64,000 nt of DNA from CBDIHH01 sp965279095 (lineage in GTDB: Bacteria > Pseudomonadota > Alphaproteobacteria > Caulobacterales > Caulobacteraceae). Positions 42,803 to 50,913 of the stretch are shown here, one piece after another. Position numbers and translations under genes: made by a program. The stretch covers positions 248,001 through 312,000 of the forward strand of contig CBDIHH010000004.1 of NCBI GenBank assembly GCA_965279095.1, given 5' to 3'. The notes beneath the pieces are model-generated. The model was not told the origin of the DNA and searched no databases. It saw only the letters and a list, made by a program, of their open reading frames with translations. Numbering within the stretch: position 1 is the first letter of the stretch; each line of letters opens with the position of its first letter.

Positions 42803-43462
42803 ATGCACACCCCCTCCGTCCTGCTCGCCGCCGCCGCCCTGTTCGCCTCGATGGCGCCGATGGCCGCCCTGGCCGCCCTGCCGCCGGGGGCCGCCGCCCC
42901 GGGCTCCAACGCCGGCACCCGCTATCCCGACGGGCCGCCCGTCACGGCGCGAAAGCCGACGCCGCCGGTGGAGCCGGGCATGAAGGTGACGCCCATGAAC
43001 CGGGCCACCTTCTTCATCCGCGACCAGGAGAAGTCGCTGAAGCTCTATCGCGACATCCTCGGCATGAAGGTGTTCTTCCACAACTACTGGGACAATGACG
43101 GCATCAACGAGGTGATGAACACCAAGGGCGAGACCCTGAACGCCATCGTCCTGGAGGGCAGCAACGATGTGGCCTTCGGCAAGCTCGGCCTCTACGAGCT
43201 CGGCCCGGCCTCGGTGGCCAAGGCGCCCAAGCCCTCCACCTCCCTGACCACCGACGTCGGCGATTCCGCCATCGTCTTCACCGTCAACGACATCGACGGG
43301 CTGTTCGCCAAGATCAAGGCGGCGGGCTATGTCATCCTGTCGGCCCCCGCGGCCCTGGCGCAGAATCCTCTGTATGAGGTGCAGGGCAAGGAGATGCAGT
43401 TCCGCGATCCGGACGGCATCATCGTCAACCTGGTGCAGCCGGGCGTGCTGAAGGCGAAGTAG
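42803..43462 (+). CDS. Exported VOC-family protein
   Basis: 219 residues with AAGGAG before ATG 42,803. The N terminus MHTPSVLLAAAALFASMAPM ending AALA-AL looks like a signal peptide, so it is secreted to the periplasm, unusual for this fold. The VOC part begins at MNRATFFIRDQEKSLKLYRD and GMKVFFHNYWDNDGINEV, and ends with MQFRDPDGIIVNLVQPG. The metal set is not fully visible. It is followed 6 bases later by another VOC gene, so both are co-expressed. Confidence 0.82.
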   Translation: MHTPSVLLAAAALFASMAPMAALAALPPGAAAPGSNAGTRYPDGPPVTARKPTPPVEPGMKVTPMNRATFFIRDQEKSLKLYRDILGMKVFFHNYWDNDGINEVMNTKGETLNAIVLEGSNDVAFGKLGLYELGPASVAKAPKPSTSLTTDVGDSAIVFTVNDIDGLFAKIKAAGYVILSAPAALAQNPLYEVQGKEMQFRDPDGIIVNLVQPGVLKAK

Positions 43463-43468
43463 GCGGCG

Positions 43469-43945
43469 ATGACCTTGGAGTTCTGGCACCACCACGGCGG
43501 CGTCAGCGTCCCCGACCTCGAGGCCTCGATCCGCTGGTACGGCGAGGTGCTGGGCTTCGAGGTCGAGAAGCGGGTGTTCCTCGCGGCCATCCCCGCCAAG
43601 ATGGCGATGCTGAAGAACGGCGACCTGCGCTTCGAGCTGTTCGAGGCTGAAGGGGCCCGCCCCTCGGCCGACGACCGGGGCCATCCGCACACGGACATCA
43701 AGAGTCACGGCAACAAGCACGTCTCGTTCGCCGTGGCCGACATCGACGCCATGAAGGCCGAGATCGAGCGGCGCGGGGCGGAGGTGATCTGGCTGCGGCG
43801 AAATCCGGACAACAGCGCCTTCATGTATCTGCGCGACAACGCCGGCAACATGCTGGAGTTCGTCGAGCAGCCCCGGCCTGCGCTGCAGCCGGCGACCCTT
43901 GAGCCTGTGCGCACATCTGACGAGAGCCAGTCGGGTTGGGTTTGA
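43469..43945 (+). CDS. VOC-family protein (glyoxalase-like)
   Basis: 158 residues, no signal peptide. WHHHGGVSVPDLEASIRWYG and GFEVEKRVFL begin the fold; HVSFAVADIDAMKAEIERRG and FMYLRDNAGNMLEFVEQP complete it. Three consecutive His near the start and the final Glu could bind metal. A lactoylglutathione-lyase-like or dioxygenase-like role is possible; the substrate is unknown. Translation follows the exported VOC protein closely. Confidence 0.83.
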   Translation: MTLEFWHHHGGVSVPDLEASIRWYGEVLGFEVEKRVFLAAIPAKMAMLKNGDLRFELFEAEGARPSADDRGHPHTDIKSHGNKHVSFAVADIDAMKAEIERRGAEVIWLRRNPDNSAFMYLRDNAGNMLEFVEQPRPALQPATLEPVRTSDESQSGWV

Positions 43946-43967
43946 ATCACCGTCCCCACTTCGATCT

Positions 43968-44045
43968 TCCCGGCGAAGGCCGGGATCCAGATCCTAAAGC
44001 ACAGCCGCTCAGCCATATGATCTGGGCCCCGGCTTTCGCTGGGGA
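43968..44045. repeat. Type C palindromic repeat
   Basis: Arms CCGGCGAAGGCCGGGATCCA and GGGCCCCGGCTTTCGCTGGG flank the centre. It sits between convergent VOC genes and is the second copy of the 1649-1708 element. Confidence 0.8.
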
Positions 44046-44086
44046 TACGGGCCGTTTTGGTTGGGCCAAACGAAACTGAGCATCGG

Positions 44087-44503
44087 CTAGAGCGCCGACT
44101 CCTTCAGCTCCACCACATTGCCCTGCGGGTCGCGCACATACAGCGACTGGCCGTGACCTTCGGCTCCATAGCGAACGCCCGCCTCGATCACCGCGACCCC
44201 GTGGCTGTCCAGCCGCGCCCGCAGCGCCGCCTCGTCGAACGGCCGCACGCCCAGGCACAGGTGCTCGAGGTTGCGGCCCTCCGCCCCCGGCGGCGCGCCG
44301 CCGACCCGGCCGAGCGCGCCGTCCACGGGAACCAGGTCGATGAGGGAACGGCCCGCCCGCAGCTGGATCAGGCCGAACTGAGGCAGCTCGCGCTCGACCA
44401 CGCAGCCCAGCAGGCCGCAATAGAAGGCCAGCATGGCCTCCACGTCCGTCACCCGCAGGACCACGTGATCGATGCCGGTGAGACGGAAGTCCGGCGCCGT
44501 CAT
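44087..44503 (-). CDS. VOC-family protein, fosfomycin-resistance/dioxygenase-like
   Basis: 138 residues. LTGIDHVVLRVTDVEAMLAF gives the first metal His; LEHLCLGVRPFDEAALRARL the second; SLYVRDPQGNVVELKESAL the final Glu. The complete His-His-Glu pattern suggests an active metalloenzyme. It lies 4 bases after the small dehydratase subunit gene, forming a three-gene unit with the isomerase-like pair. It might be a lyase or epimerase for the same acid. Confidence 0.87.
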   Translation of the reverse strand: MTAPDFRLTGIDHVVLRVTDVEAMLAFYCGLLGCVVERELPQFGLIQLRAGRSLIDLVPVDGALGRVGGAPPGAEGRNLEHLCLGVRPFDEAALRARLDSHGVAVIEAGVRYGAEGHGQSLYVRDPQGNVVELKESAL

Positions 44504-44507
44504 GGTG

Positions 44508-45005
44508 CTATCCCGCCGCCGCCCGCTGCGCCGCCAGGCGTGCGGTGGTGTGGGCGATCAGGCCGCCGGCCTCGATCATGGCCATCAGATTGGGCGGGAT
44601 GGGCGCCACGGCGTAGGTGCGGCCCTGGGTGTGGTTGGTGATGACGCCGGCGGCGGCGTCGACGGTGACCTCGTCGCCGTGGCGGATCTCCAGGGCCTGG
44701 GGAAAGACGATGGCAGGCAGGCCGATGTTGATGGCGTTGCGGTAGAAGATCCGCGCGAAGGACGGGGCCAGAAGGGCGCCGACGCCCAGCACCTTCAGCG
44801 ACACGGCCGCCTGTTCCCGCGAGGAGCCGAGGCCGAAGTTGGGGCCGTTGACGACGATGTCCCCGGGCTTGACGCTGGACGCGAAGTCCGGGTCCAGGGC
44901 CTCCAGGCAGTGGGTGGCAAGCTCTTCCGGCGACAGCTTCATCAGGTGGCCGGGGGCGAGCAGGTCGGTGTTGATCGGGTCGGGGTAGACGAAGGCGCGG
45001 CCCAT
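44508..45005 (-). CDS. Isopropylmalate isomerase-like small subunit
   Basis: 165 residues. The swivel domain of the aconitase family: PDPINTDLLAPGHLM, GPNFGLGSSREQAAVSLKV with the active-site SSRE, and SFARIFYRNAINIGLPAIVF. It pairs with the large subunit encoded just upstream (one-base overlap, TGATG). It may serve leucine synthesis, but linkage to VOC and GTPase genes, and the absence of leuB or leuA, suggest a catabolic hydroxy-di- or tri-carboxylic acid. Specificity cannot be read. Confidence 0.88.
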   Translation of the reverse strand: MGRAFVYPDPINTDLLAPGHLMKLSPEELATHCLEALDPDFASSVKPGDIVVNGPNFGLGSSREQAAVSLKVLGVGALLAPSFARIFYRNAINIGLPAIVFPQALEIRHGDEVTVDAAAGVITNHTQGRTYAVAPIPPNLMAMIEAGGLIAHTTARLAAQRAAAG

Positions 45006-46279
45006 CAGCGGACCTCCGCCAGCATGGCGCGGGGATCGACGATGCTGCCCGCCACCGCCGAGGCCGCCACCGTATAGGGGGAGCCCAGGTAGACGTCGGC
45101 CTCGGCGTGGCCCATGCGGCCCTTGAAATTGCGGTTGGTGGAGGAGATGCAGACCTCGCCTTCGGCCAGGATGCCCGCCCCCATGCCGGCGCAGGCGCCG
45201 CAGCCGGACGACAAAAGGACGGCGCCGGAGTCCAGCAGGATGCCGAGGGTGCCGTCGGCGGTGGCGTCCTGCAGGGTGCGAGCCGAGGCCGGGGCGATTA
45301 GCAGGCGCACGGTGGGCGCCACCTTGCGGCCCCTGAGCACGGCCGCGGCCATGCGCAGGTCCTCGATCTTGGCCCCGACGCAGGCGCCGATATAGGCCTG
45401 GTCGACCCGCACCCCGGCGTAGTCGCCGGCGGGGCCGCTGTTCTCGGTGGCGTGGGGGGCGGCGACCTGAGGCCCCAGGTCCGAGGCGTCGAGGGTGTGG
45501 CGGGCGCAGTAGACGGCGTCGGCGTCGGAGGCGAAGGCGAAGGCGGCGGCCTCGTCCTCCAGGGGCTTGCCGACGGCGGCGAGGTAGTCAGCGGTGACCC
45601 GGTCGGGGGCGACGACGCCGGTCTCGGCGCCCAGTTCGGCGGCCATGTTGGACAGCACCATGCGCTCGGGCATGCCCATGGCCTCCACCGCCGCGCCGCC
45701 GTATTCGACGGCCTTGAAGGCGTTGTCCATGCCCAGGCGCCGGGCCAGGGCCAGCATCACGTCCTTGGCGGTGACGCCGGGGCCGAAGGCGCCGGTGATG
45801 TCGATGCGGATGGTCTCGGGCACCGACAGCCAGGTCTCGCCGGTGGCGCCGATCACCGCCATGTCGGTGGCGCCGTAGCCGGCGGCATAGGCCCCGAAGG
45901 CGCCGGCCATGGGGGTGTGGCTGTCGCCCCCGGCGATGAAGGCGCCGGGCCGGATCAGGCCGTGCTCGGGCAGCACCAGGTGGCAGATGCCGACCATGTC
46001 GAAGAAGGTCTGCACCCCGTAGTCGCGGACGAACTCGCGCACCGACTTGAGGATGGCGGCGCTGGCCTGGTCGGCGGCGGGGACATAGTGGTCGGTGATG
46101 AACACCACCTTGGACGGATCCCACAGGCGCGCGCCCATGGCCTCCATATAGGGGCGCCAGCGGCGGCCGGACGAATCGGGGGCGAAGGCGAGGTCGACCT
46201 TGGCGGTGAGCAGCTGGCCGGGCGTCACCCGGTCCAGGCCGGCGGCCTTGGCGATGACCTTTTCGACGAGCGTTGGCAT
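45005..46279 (-). CDS. Aconitase-family dehydratase large subunit (LeuC-like)
   Basis: 424 residues from ATG 46,279 with AGGAG before it. The [4Fe-4S] cysteines are in YIGACVGAKIEDLRMAA and SSGCGACAGMGAGILAEGE; substrate-side motifs include CHLVLPEHGL, AGGDSHTPMAGAFGAYAAGY and STNRNFKGRMGH. The length agrees with the two-subunit type (IPM isomerase or homoaconitase). A perfect dyad GAACCG-ATA-CGGTTC stands 16 bases upstream of its start in the divergent gap. The divergent COG0523 GTPase may supply metal to this or another enzyme. Confidence 0.88.
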   Translation of the reverse strand: MPTLVEKVIAKAAGLDRVTPGQLLTAKVDLAFAPDSSGRRWRPYMEAMGARLWDPSKVVFITDHYVPAADQASAAILKSVREFVRDYGVQTFFDMVGICHLVLPEHGLIRPGAFIAGGDSHTPMAGAFGAYAAGYGATDMAVIGATGETWLSVPETIRIDITGAFGPGVTAKDVMLALARRLGMDNAFKAVEYGGAAVEAMGMPERMVLSNMAAELGAETGVVAPDRVTADYLAAVGKPLEDEAAAFAFASDADAVYCARHTLDASDLGPQVAAPHATENSGPAGDYAGVRVDQAYIGACVGAKIEDLRMAAAVLRGRKVAPTVRLLIAPASARTLQDATADGTLGILLDSGAVLLSSGCGACAGMGAGILAEGEVCISSTNRNFKGRMGHAEADVYLGSPYTVAASAVAGSIVDPRAMLAEVR

Positions 46280-46294
46280 ATGATCTCCTACGCC

Positions 46295-46309
46295 GAACCG
46301 ATACGGTTC
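46295..46309. promoter_or_regulatory. Candidate operator, perfect 15-base palindrome
   Basis: GAACCGATACGGTTC lies 16 bases upstream of the dehydratase start and 75 bases before the GTPase start. Its position in a divergent promoter region suggests control of both; an IclR- or TetR-type regulator is possible. Confidence 0.5.
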
Positions 46310-46383
46310 ATTCGATATAACCAATGGCACAGGCAGGCGGGCTCTGAGAAGAGCGCAGGCGGCCATGAGCAGGGGCGAGACCC

Positions 46384-47409
46384 ATGACCGGCAAGACCCC
46401 CGTGACCCTCCTGACCGGATACCTCGGCGCCGGCAAGACCACCCTGCTCAATCATATCCTCACCAATGACGAGGGTCGCCGCTATGCGGTGATCGTCAAC
46501 GAGTTCGGCGAGATCGGCATCGACCACGACCTGATCGTCTCGGCCAAGGATGGGGTGGTCGAGCTGAACAACGGCTGCCTGTGTTGCACGGTCAAGGACG
46601 ACCTGACCCTGCTCGTGACCGGGCTGCTGGAACGGGGCGGGTTCGACGCCATCATCATCGAGACCACCGGCCTGGCGGACCCCGGCCCGGTGATCGCCAC
46701 CTTCTTCGCCGATCCCCTGCTGCGCCGCCGCGCCGAACTGGACAGCGTCACCACCGTGGTGGACGCGCGCCACGCGCCGACCAGCCTGGCCCAGTCCCAC
46801 GAGGCCCGCGAGCAGGTGGCCATGGCCGACCAGATCGTGCTGAACAAGACCGACCTGGTGACCGGCGACGCCCTGGCGGCGCTGGAGGCTCACCTGCGGC
46901 GGCTGAACCCCCTGGCGCCGATCCACCGGACGGTGCGGTCGCAGGCGCCCCTGGGCGAGATCCTGGGTCTGGGCGGCTTCGACCTGGCCCGCGTCGGTGA
47001 GCTGGACCTCGCCAACCCGCCGCACGGGACGCCGGGGCATGTCCACGGCGACGACTGCCATCATGGTCACGGCCACGACCACGGGACGGCGGGCGGCCAC
47101 AGCCACGACGACCAGGACATCCGCGGGGTGTCCCTGTCCCTCGACGCGCCGCTGGACTCCTTAAAGGTGACCCGCTGGCTCGACGCCCTGCTGGCTGAGC
47201 GGGGGGATGACATCCTGCGCGCCAAGGGCATCCTCAACATCGAAGGCGAGGACCGGCGGGTGGTGTTCCAGGCCGTGCACGCCCTGCTCGACGGCGACCT
47301 GCAGCGCCCCTGGGCCCCGGGCGAGGCGCGCCGCAGCCGCCTGGTCTTCATCGGCCGCAACCTCGACGAGGCGGAACTGCGCGCGGGCCTCGAGGCGGTG
47401 GCGGCCTAG
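46384..47409 (+). CDS. COG0523 (CobW/P47K) metal-chaperone GTPase
   Basis: 341 residues. Walker A in TGYLGAGKTTLLNHIL, the metal motif NNGCLCC, Walker B in IIETTGLADPGPV and NKTDL for guanine. The His-rich loop at about 215-245 (HVHGDDCHHGHGHDHG) is typical of members handling zinc or cobalt. The C-terminal domain includes LARVGELDLANP and RRLVFIGRNLDEAELR-like end. It would insert or transfer a metal to a target protein. It is divergent from the aconitase-like genes. No Zur box was recognised upstream. Confidence 0.9.
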   Translation: MTGKTPVTLLTGYLGAGKTTLLNHILTNDEGRRYAVIVNEFGEIGIDHDLIVSAKDGVVELNNGCLCCTVKDDLTLLVTGLLERGGFDAIIIETTGLADPGPVIATFFADPLLRRRAELDSVTTVVDARHAPTSLAQSHEAREQVAMADQIVLNKTDLVTGDALAALEAHLRRLNPLAPIHRTVRSQAPLGEILGLGGFDLARVGELDLANPPHGTPGHVHGDDCHHGHGHDHGTAGGHSHDDQDIRGVSLSLDAPLDSLKVTRWLDALLAERGDDILRAKGILNIEGEDRRVVFQAVHALLDGDLQRPWAPGEARRSRLVFIGRNLDEAELRAGLEAVAA

Positions 47410-47467
47410 TAATTCGGGGACACTATACTTAATGCGAGATGCATTAAGTATAGTGTCCCCGAATTAC
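47409..47467. repeat. Perfect 27-base-arm palindrome with GGGGACACTATACTTAAT
   Basis: Left arm 47,409-47,435, right arm 47,441-47,467, separated by GAGAT; pairing is complete. The arm contains TTCGGGGACACTATACTTAA, often seen near REP-associated (RAYT/Y1) transposase genes in other bacteria. A partial repeat CCCGAATTACC follows. No transposase is nearby. It lies just after the GTPase stop, before the convergent receptor, and would make a strong two-way terminator. Confidence 0.88.
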
Positions 47468-47478
47468 CCCGAATTACC

Positions 47479-49947
47479 CTAGCGGCGGAACACCGCGCGC
47501 ACGCCGATCTGGCGGCGGTCCGGGGCGTTGGCGCCCATGGCCAGGCCGGAGACCGGGGCGATGAAGGTGTCGGTGTAGGTGTTGGCCGACTTGATGGTGT
47601 CGTCGTCGGACAGGTTGTTGACGAAGGCGAACACCTCCCATTTGTCGGCTTCCAGGCCGATGCGCGCGTCGGCGGTGAAATAGCCGTCCAGGCGGATGGT
47701 GTTGGCCTCGTCCACGAACCGGCTGCTCTGGTAGATGGTGGTCAGCTCGGCGATCAGGTTCAGCCCGTCGCGGATCGGCTGGGTGTAGGTGGCGCCGGCG
47801 TTGAAGTTGTGGCGCGGGATGCGCTCCAGCCGCTTGCCCGAATAGTCCACCTGGCAGAGGGTGCGGCCGCTGACCACGGTGATCACGCACTGGCCGGCCT
47901 GGGCGATGGCCACCGGATCGGTGGTCAGGTTCTTGAATTCCTCGTAGCGCGAATTGACCCAGGTGTAGCTGCCGGTGAGGGTCAGGGCGTCGGTGGCGCG
48001 CCATGCCACGTCGGCCTCGACCCCGTCGATCTTGGCCGCCGAGGCGTTGACGATCGAGGTGGAATAGCCGGTGGGATTGGTCAGGTCCGGCACCAGGGTC
48101 TGCACGGCCTTGCCATCGTAGTCCATGTGGAAGACGGCGCCGTTCAGCCGCACCCGCCCGCCGAAGAAGGTGGTCTTGGCGCCCAGCTCGTAGCTGATCA
48201 GTTCCTCGGGATTGATCTTCACCAGGTCCGGGTTGGCGGTGAAGCCGACGGAGGAATAGCCGCCCGGCTTGATGCCCTTGGCGGCCGAGGCATAGACCAT
48301 GATGTCGTCGGTGGCCTTGAAGCGGGCGAAGGCCTTGGGCGTGAAGAAGGACGACTTGCTGCGGGCGCCATTGGGCAGGCCGATGACCGTCGACAGCACC
48401 GGCGTCAGCCCGGTCCCGGCGATGGTGATCGACGGGGTGAAGCCGTAGACGAACTTCTCGTAGGACTGCCGCGCCTCGGCGCCGATCACCAGGCGCGGGG
48501 TGATGTCGTATTCCGCCAGGGCGTAGATCGAGCGGTGGTCGGTGGTGCGCGACTGGGGCACCCGCCGCTGGGGGTTGCCGGTGAGCACGGTGTTCAGCCC
48601 CGCCGAGGCGGTGGGGGTGGACAGGTTGGTGAGGGCGGAGCCGGCCGTCTGCTTCAGCTCCTCGCGCCAGTAGAGGGCCCCGACGCCCCAGCGGAACGGG
48701 CCGCCCGACAGGTCGGCCAGGCGGATCTCCTGGTTGTACTGGCGGGTGCTGGTGCGCAGGTCGCTTTCCCAGAACCGCGGCAGGGGCTCGCCGATGCCGC
48801 CAGGGGCGGGGAGGGCGACGGCCACCGGGCGGGCGCCATAGTTGTCGAGGTCCTGCAGGCTGAGGGCGTCGGCGTCGAGGACGCTGGAGCTGGAGCTGAG
48901 CTGGGCGAAGCCGAGGTCGTAGGTGGCCCGCAGCTTGACCATGGTCAGGTCCAGTTCAGAGCCGATGTAGTCCTTCAGGGTGCGCGGATTGAGGCTGATG
49001 CGCACCGCGTCCCGGGGATTGAAGCCGCCGAACGCCGGGACCGAGACGGTGGCCGGGGCCACCGTGGTGCCCAGGGCGCGCCCGACGATATTGGCCGGCA
49101 GGGGGATGCGGGTGGAGGAGGCGTCGGCCGAGCCATAGTAGTATTTGGGCTGCGGCTCGTCGGTCTCGGTGCTGTAGAGCACGCTGGCGTCGATGGTGAA
49201 CTTGTCGGTGGGCGTCAGGCGCGCGGCCAGGGAGGCGCCCTGGTTCTCATAGCCGCCGATGCGCTCGCCGCTGACGGTGTTGCGGTAGAAGCCGTCGGCG
49301 CGCGAGGCCGCCGCGTTGAGGCGCAGGGACAGGATGTCATTGACCGGCCCGGTGATGGAGCCGCGGACCTCATATTCCCCGTACTGGGCGGCGGAGGCGC
49401 TGATCTCGGCGGCGAAGGTCTTGGACGGGGTCTTGGTGACGTAGTTGATCGCCCCGCCGAAGGCGACGCGGCCGTAGAGGGCGCTTTGCGGTCCCTTGAC
49501 CACCTCGATCCGCTCGACGTCCAGCAGCCGCAGATTGACCAGGTTGCCGCCGCCGGCGGTGGAGAAGGCTTCCGACGACACGTCCACGCCGTCGATGAGG
49601 ATACCGATGGGCGGGCGGCCGCGGGTGGCGGGCAGGCCGCGCAGCTGCGGGCGGGTGTCCTGGGGGATGAAGCCCTTGTCGAAGATCAGGCCCGGGGTCA
49701 GGTGGGCGACGTCGTCGATGGTGCGGATGGCCTGGCGCTCGATGGCGGCCTCGGAAAAGGCGGTGACGGCGATGGGCGCGTCTTGCAGCCGTTCGGTGCG
49801 GTTGCGGGCGGTGATGACCACCTCCTCCACGGCGTTGGACGCTGCGGCCTGGGCCGCCGCCGTCGCGGGGGCCAGCAGGGCGGCGCCCGACAGCAGCAGC
49901 GCCGGCATGGCGGCGCCGAGCAGGAGTGATGTGTGACTGGCGCGCAT
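47479..49947 (-). CDS. TonB-dependent receptor
   Basis: 822 residues, outer membrane. Signal peptide (MRASHTSLLLGAAMPALLLS... ATAAAQA), TonB box-like VEEVVITARNRTERLQDAPI, plug with RIEVVKGPQSALYGRVAFGG, then a 22-strand barrel. It ends with DRRQIGVRAVFRR, which lacks the aromatic final residue common in outer-membrane barrels (ends in Arg-Arg). No OmpA extension, in contrast to the two other receptors. It diverges from two IclR regulators, which may control it. Confidence 0.9.
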   Translation of the reverse strand: MRASHTSLLLGAAMPALLLSGAALLAPATAAAQAAASNAVEEVVITARNRTERLQDAPIAVTAFSEAAIERQAIRTIDDVAHLTPGLIFDKGFIPQDTRPQLRGLPATRGRPPIGILIDGVDVSSEAFSTAGGGNLVNLRLLDVERIEVVKGPQSALYGRVAFGGAINYVTKTPSKTFAAEISASAAQYGEYEVRGSITGPVNDILSLRLNAAASRADGFYRNTVSGERIGGYENQGASLAARLTPTDKFTIDASVLYSTETDEPQPKYYYGSADASSTRIPLPANIVGRALGTTVAPATVSVPAFGGFNPRDAVRISLNPRTLKDYIGSELDLTMVKLRATYDLGFAQLSSSSSVLDADALSLQDLDNYGARPVAVALPAPGGIGEPLPRFWESDLRTSTRQYNQEIRLADLSGGPFRWGVGALYWREELKQTAGSALTNLSTPTASAGLNTVLTGNPQRRVPQSRTTDHRSIYALAEYDITPRLVIGAEARQSYEKFVYGFTPSITIAGTGLTPVLSTVIGLPNGARSKSSFFTPKAFARFKATDDIMVYASAAKGIKPGGYSSVGFTANPDLVKINPEELISYELGAKTTFFGGRVRLNGAVFHMDYDGKAVQTLVPDLTNPTGYSTSIVNASAAKIDGVEADVAWRATDALTLTGSYTWVNSRYEEFKNLTTDPVAIAQAGQCVITVVSGRTLCQVDYSGKRLERIPRHNFNAGATYTQPIRDGLNLIAELTTIYQSSRFVDEANTIRLDGYFTADARIGLEADKWEVFAFVNNLSDDDTIKSANTYTDTFIAPVSGLAMGANAPDRRQIGVRAVFRR

Positions 49948-50064
49948 GATCCGATCCCCGGGACGATTTCAGGCAGGTTAGGTCAGGGGAGGCTGGCGCC
50001 GGGACAGCGGGTACAGGCAGACTTCATCAGGCGAACGAGGGCGGATCGCCGCCAGGAGTGGGAG

Positions 50065-50913
50065 ATGGGTGAGCGGTTCACGCCGGAGGGCGCCCTGGCG
50101 AGGGCGCCGCTCGTTGAGGACGATCTGGGCATCGGCTCGGGCATGCCCAGCGTGCGCTCGCTGGCCCGGGGGCTGGAGGTGATCCGCCTGCTCAACCGCC
50201 GCGACGGGATGACCATCGCCCAGGTGGCGGCGGCGGCGGGGCTGTCGCGGGGCACCGCCTATCGCCTGCTGCTGACCTTCCGCAGCCACGGTTATCTGCG
50301 TCTCGACGAGGAGAGCGGCCGCTACTGGCTGACGCCCAAGGTGCTGACCCTGAGCCACGGGTATGACGACGAGCTGTGGCCCTCGCGCGTGGCGCGCCCG
50401 CTGCTGGAAGCCCTGACCCGGGAGGTGGGCTGGCCGGTGGCGGTGGGAAGCCTGCACGCGGGCGCCATCCTGGTGCAGGAGAGCAGCGACGACTGCTCGC
50501 CGATGGTCTTCAACGTCATCCGCGCCGGCTACCGGGTGTCGGTCCTGAGCAGCGCCGCGGGCTGGATCGTCCTGGCCTACGCCCCGCCGGCGCAGCGGGC
50601 CCTGATCCTGTCGGGCCTAGACGAGTCGGCGTCGGGGCCGGACGGGTTCGTGGTCGCGTCCGAGGCCGATATGGAAGCGCGCTTCGCCCGCATCCGGCGC
50701 GACGGCTTCCTGGTGCATATCCAGCCCAAGGCGAAACAGTCCCTGATCGCCGCGCCGATCTTCCGCGGCGCCGAGCCGCCCACCTCGGTGCTCAGCCTGC
50801 GGTTCTTCACCTCGGCGATGAGCGAGAGCGCGGCCATCGCCCGCTACCTGCCGAGGCTCAAGGCGACGGCCGCCCAGATCGGCGCCCGGCTCGAGGCGGA
50901 GGCGGCCGCGTGA
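50065..50913 (+). CDS. IclR-family transcriptional regulator
   Basis: 282 residues from ATG 50,065, preceded by GGAG. Winged helix: VRSLARGLEVIRLLNRRDGM and IAQVAAAAGLSRGTAYRLLL. Effector domain: VGWPVAVGSLHAGAILVQES and FRGAEPPTSVLSLRFF. IclR proteins bind a small aromatic or acid effector. It is divergent from the TonB receptor (47,479) and overlaps the next IclR gene by 4 bases, so the two regulators are co-translated, perhaps forming hetero-oligomers or reading two effectors. Confidence 0.9.
   Translation: MGERFTPEGALARAPLVEDDLGIGSGMPSVRSLARGLEVIRLLNRRDGMTIAQVAAAAGLSRGTAYRLLLTFRSHGYLRLDEESGRYWLTPKVLTLSHGYDDELWPSRVARPLLEALTREVGWPVAVGSLHAGAILVQESSDDCSPMVFNVIRAGYRVSVLSSAAGWIVLAYAPPAQRALILSGLDESASGPDGFVVASEADMEARFARIRRDGFLVHIQPKAKQSLIAAPIFRGAEPPTSVLSLRFFTSAMSESAAIARYLPRLKATAAQIGARLEAEAAA

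Noticed and set aside
44508..46279. Leucine biosynthesis leuCD
   Set aside because: Subunit motifs fit the family, but no leuA or leuB lies nearby and the neighbours are VOC and GTPase genes, so I name it only isomerase-like.
47809..49929. Long plus-strand open frame opposite the third TonB receptor
   Set aside because: It is a GC-driven shadow with low-complexity Gly/Ala/Arg composition; the minus strand encodes a clear receptor with plug and barrel motifs.
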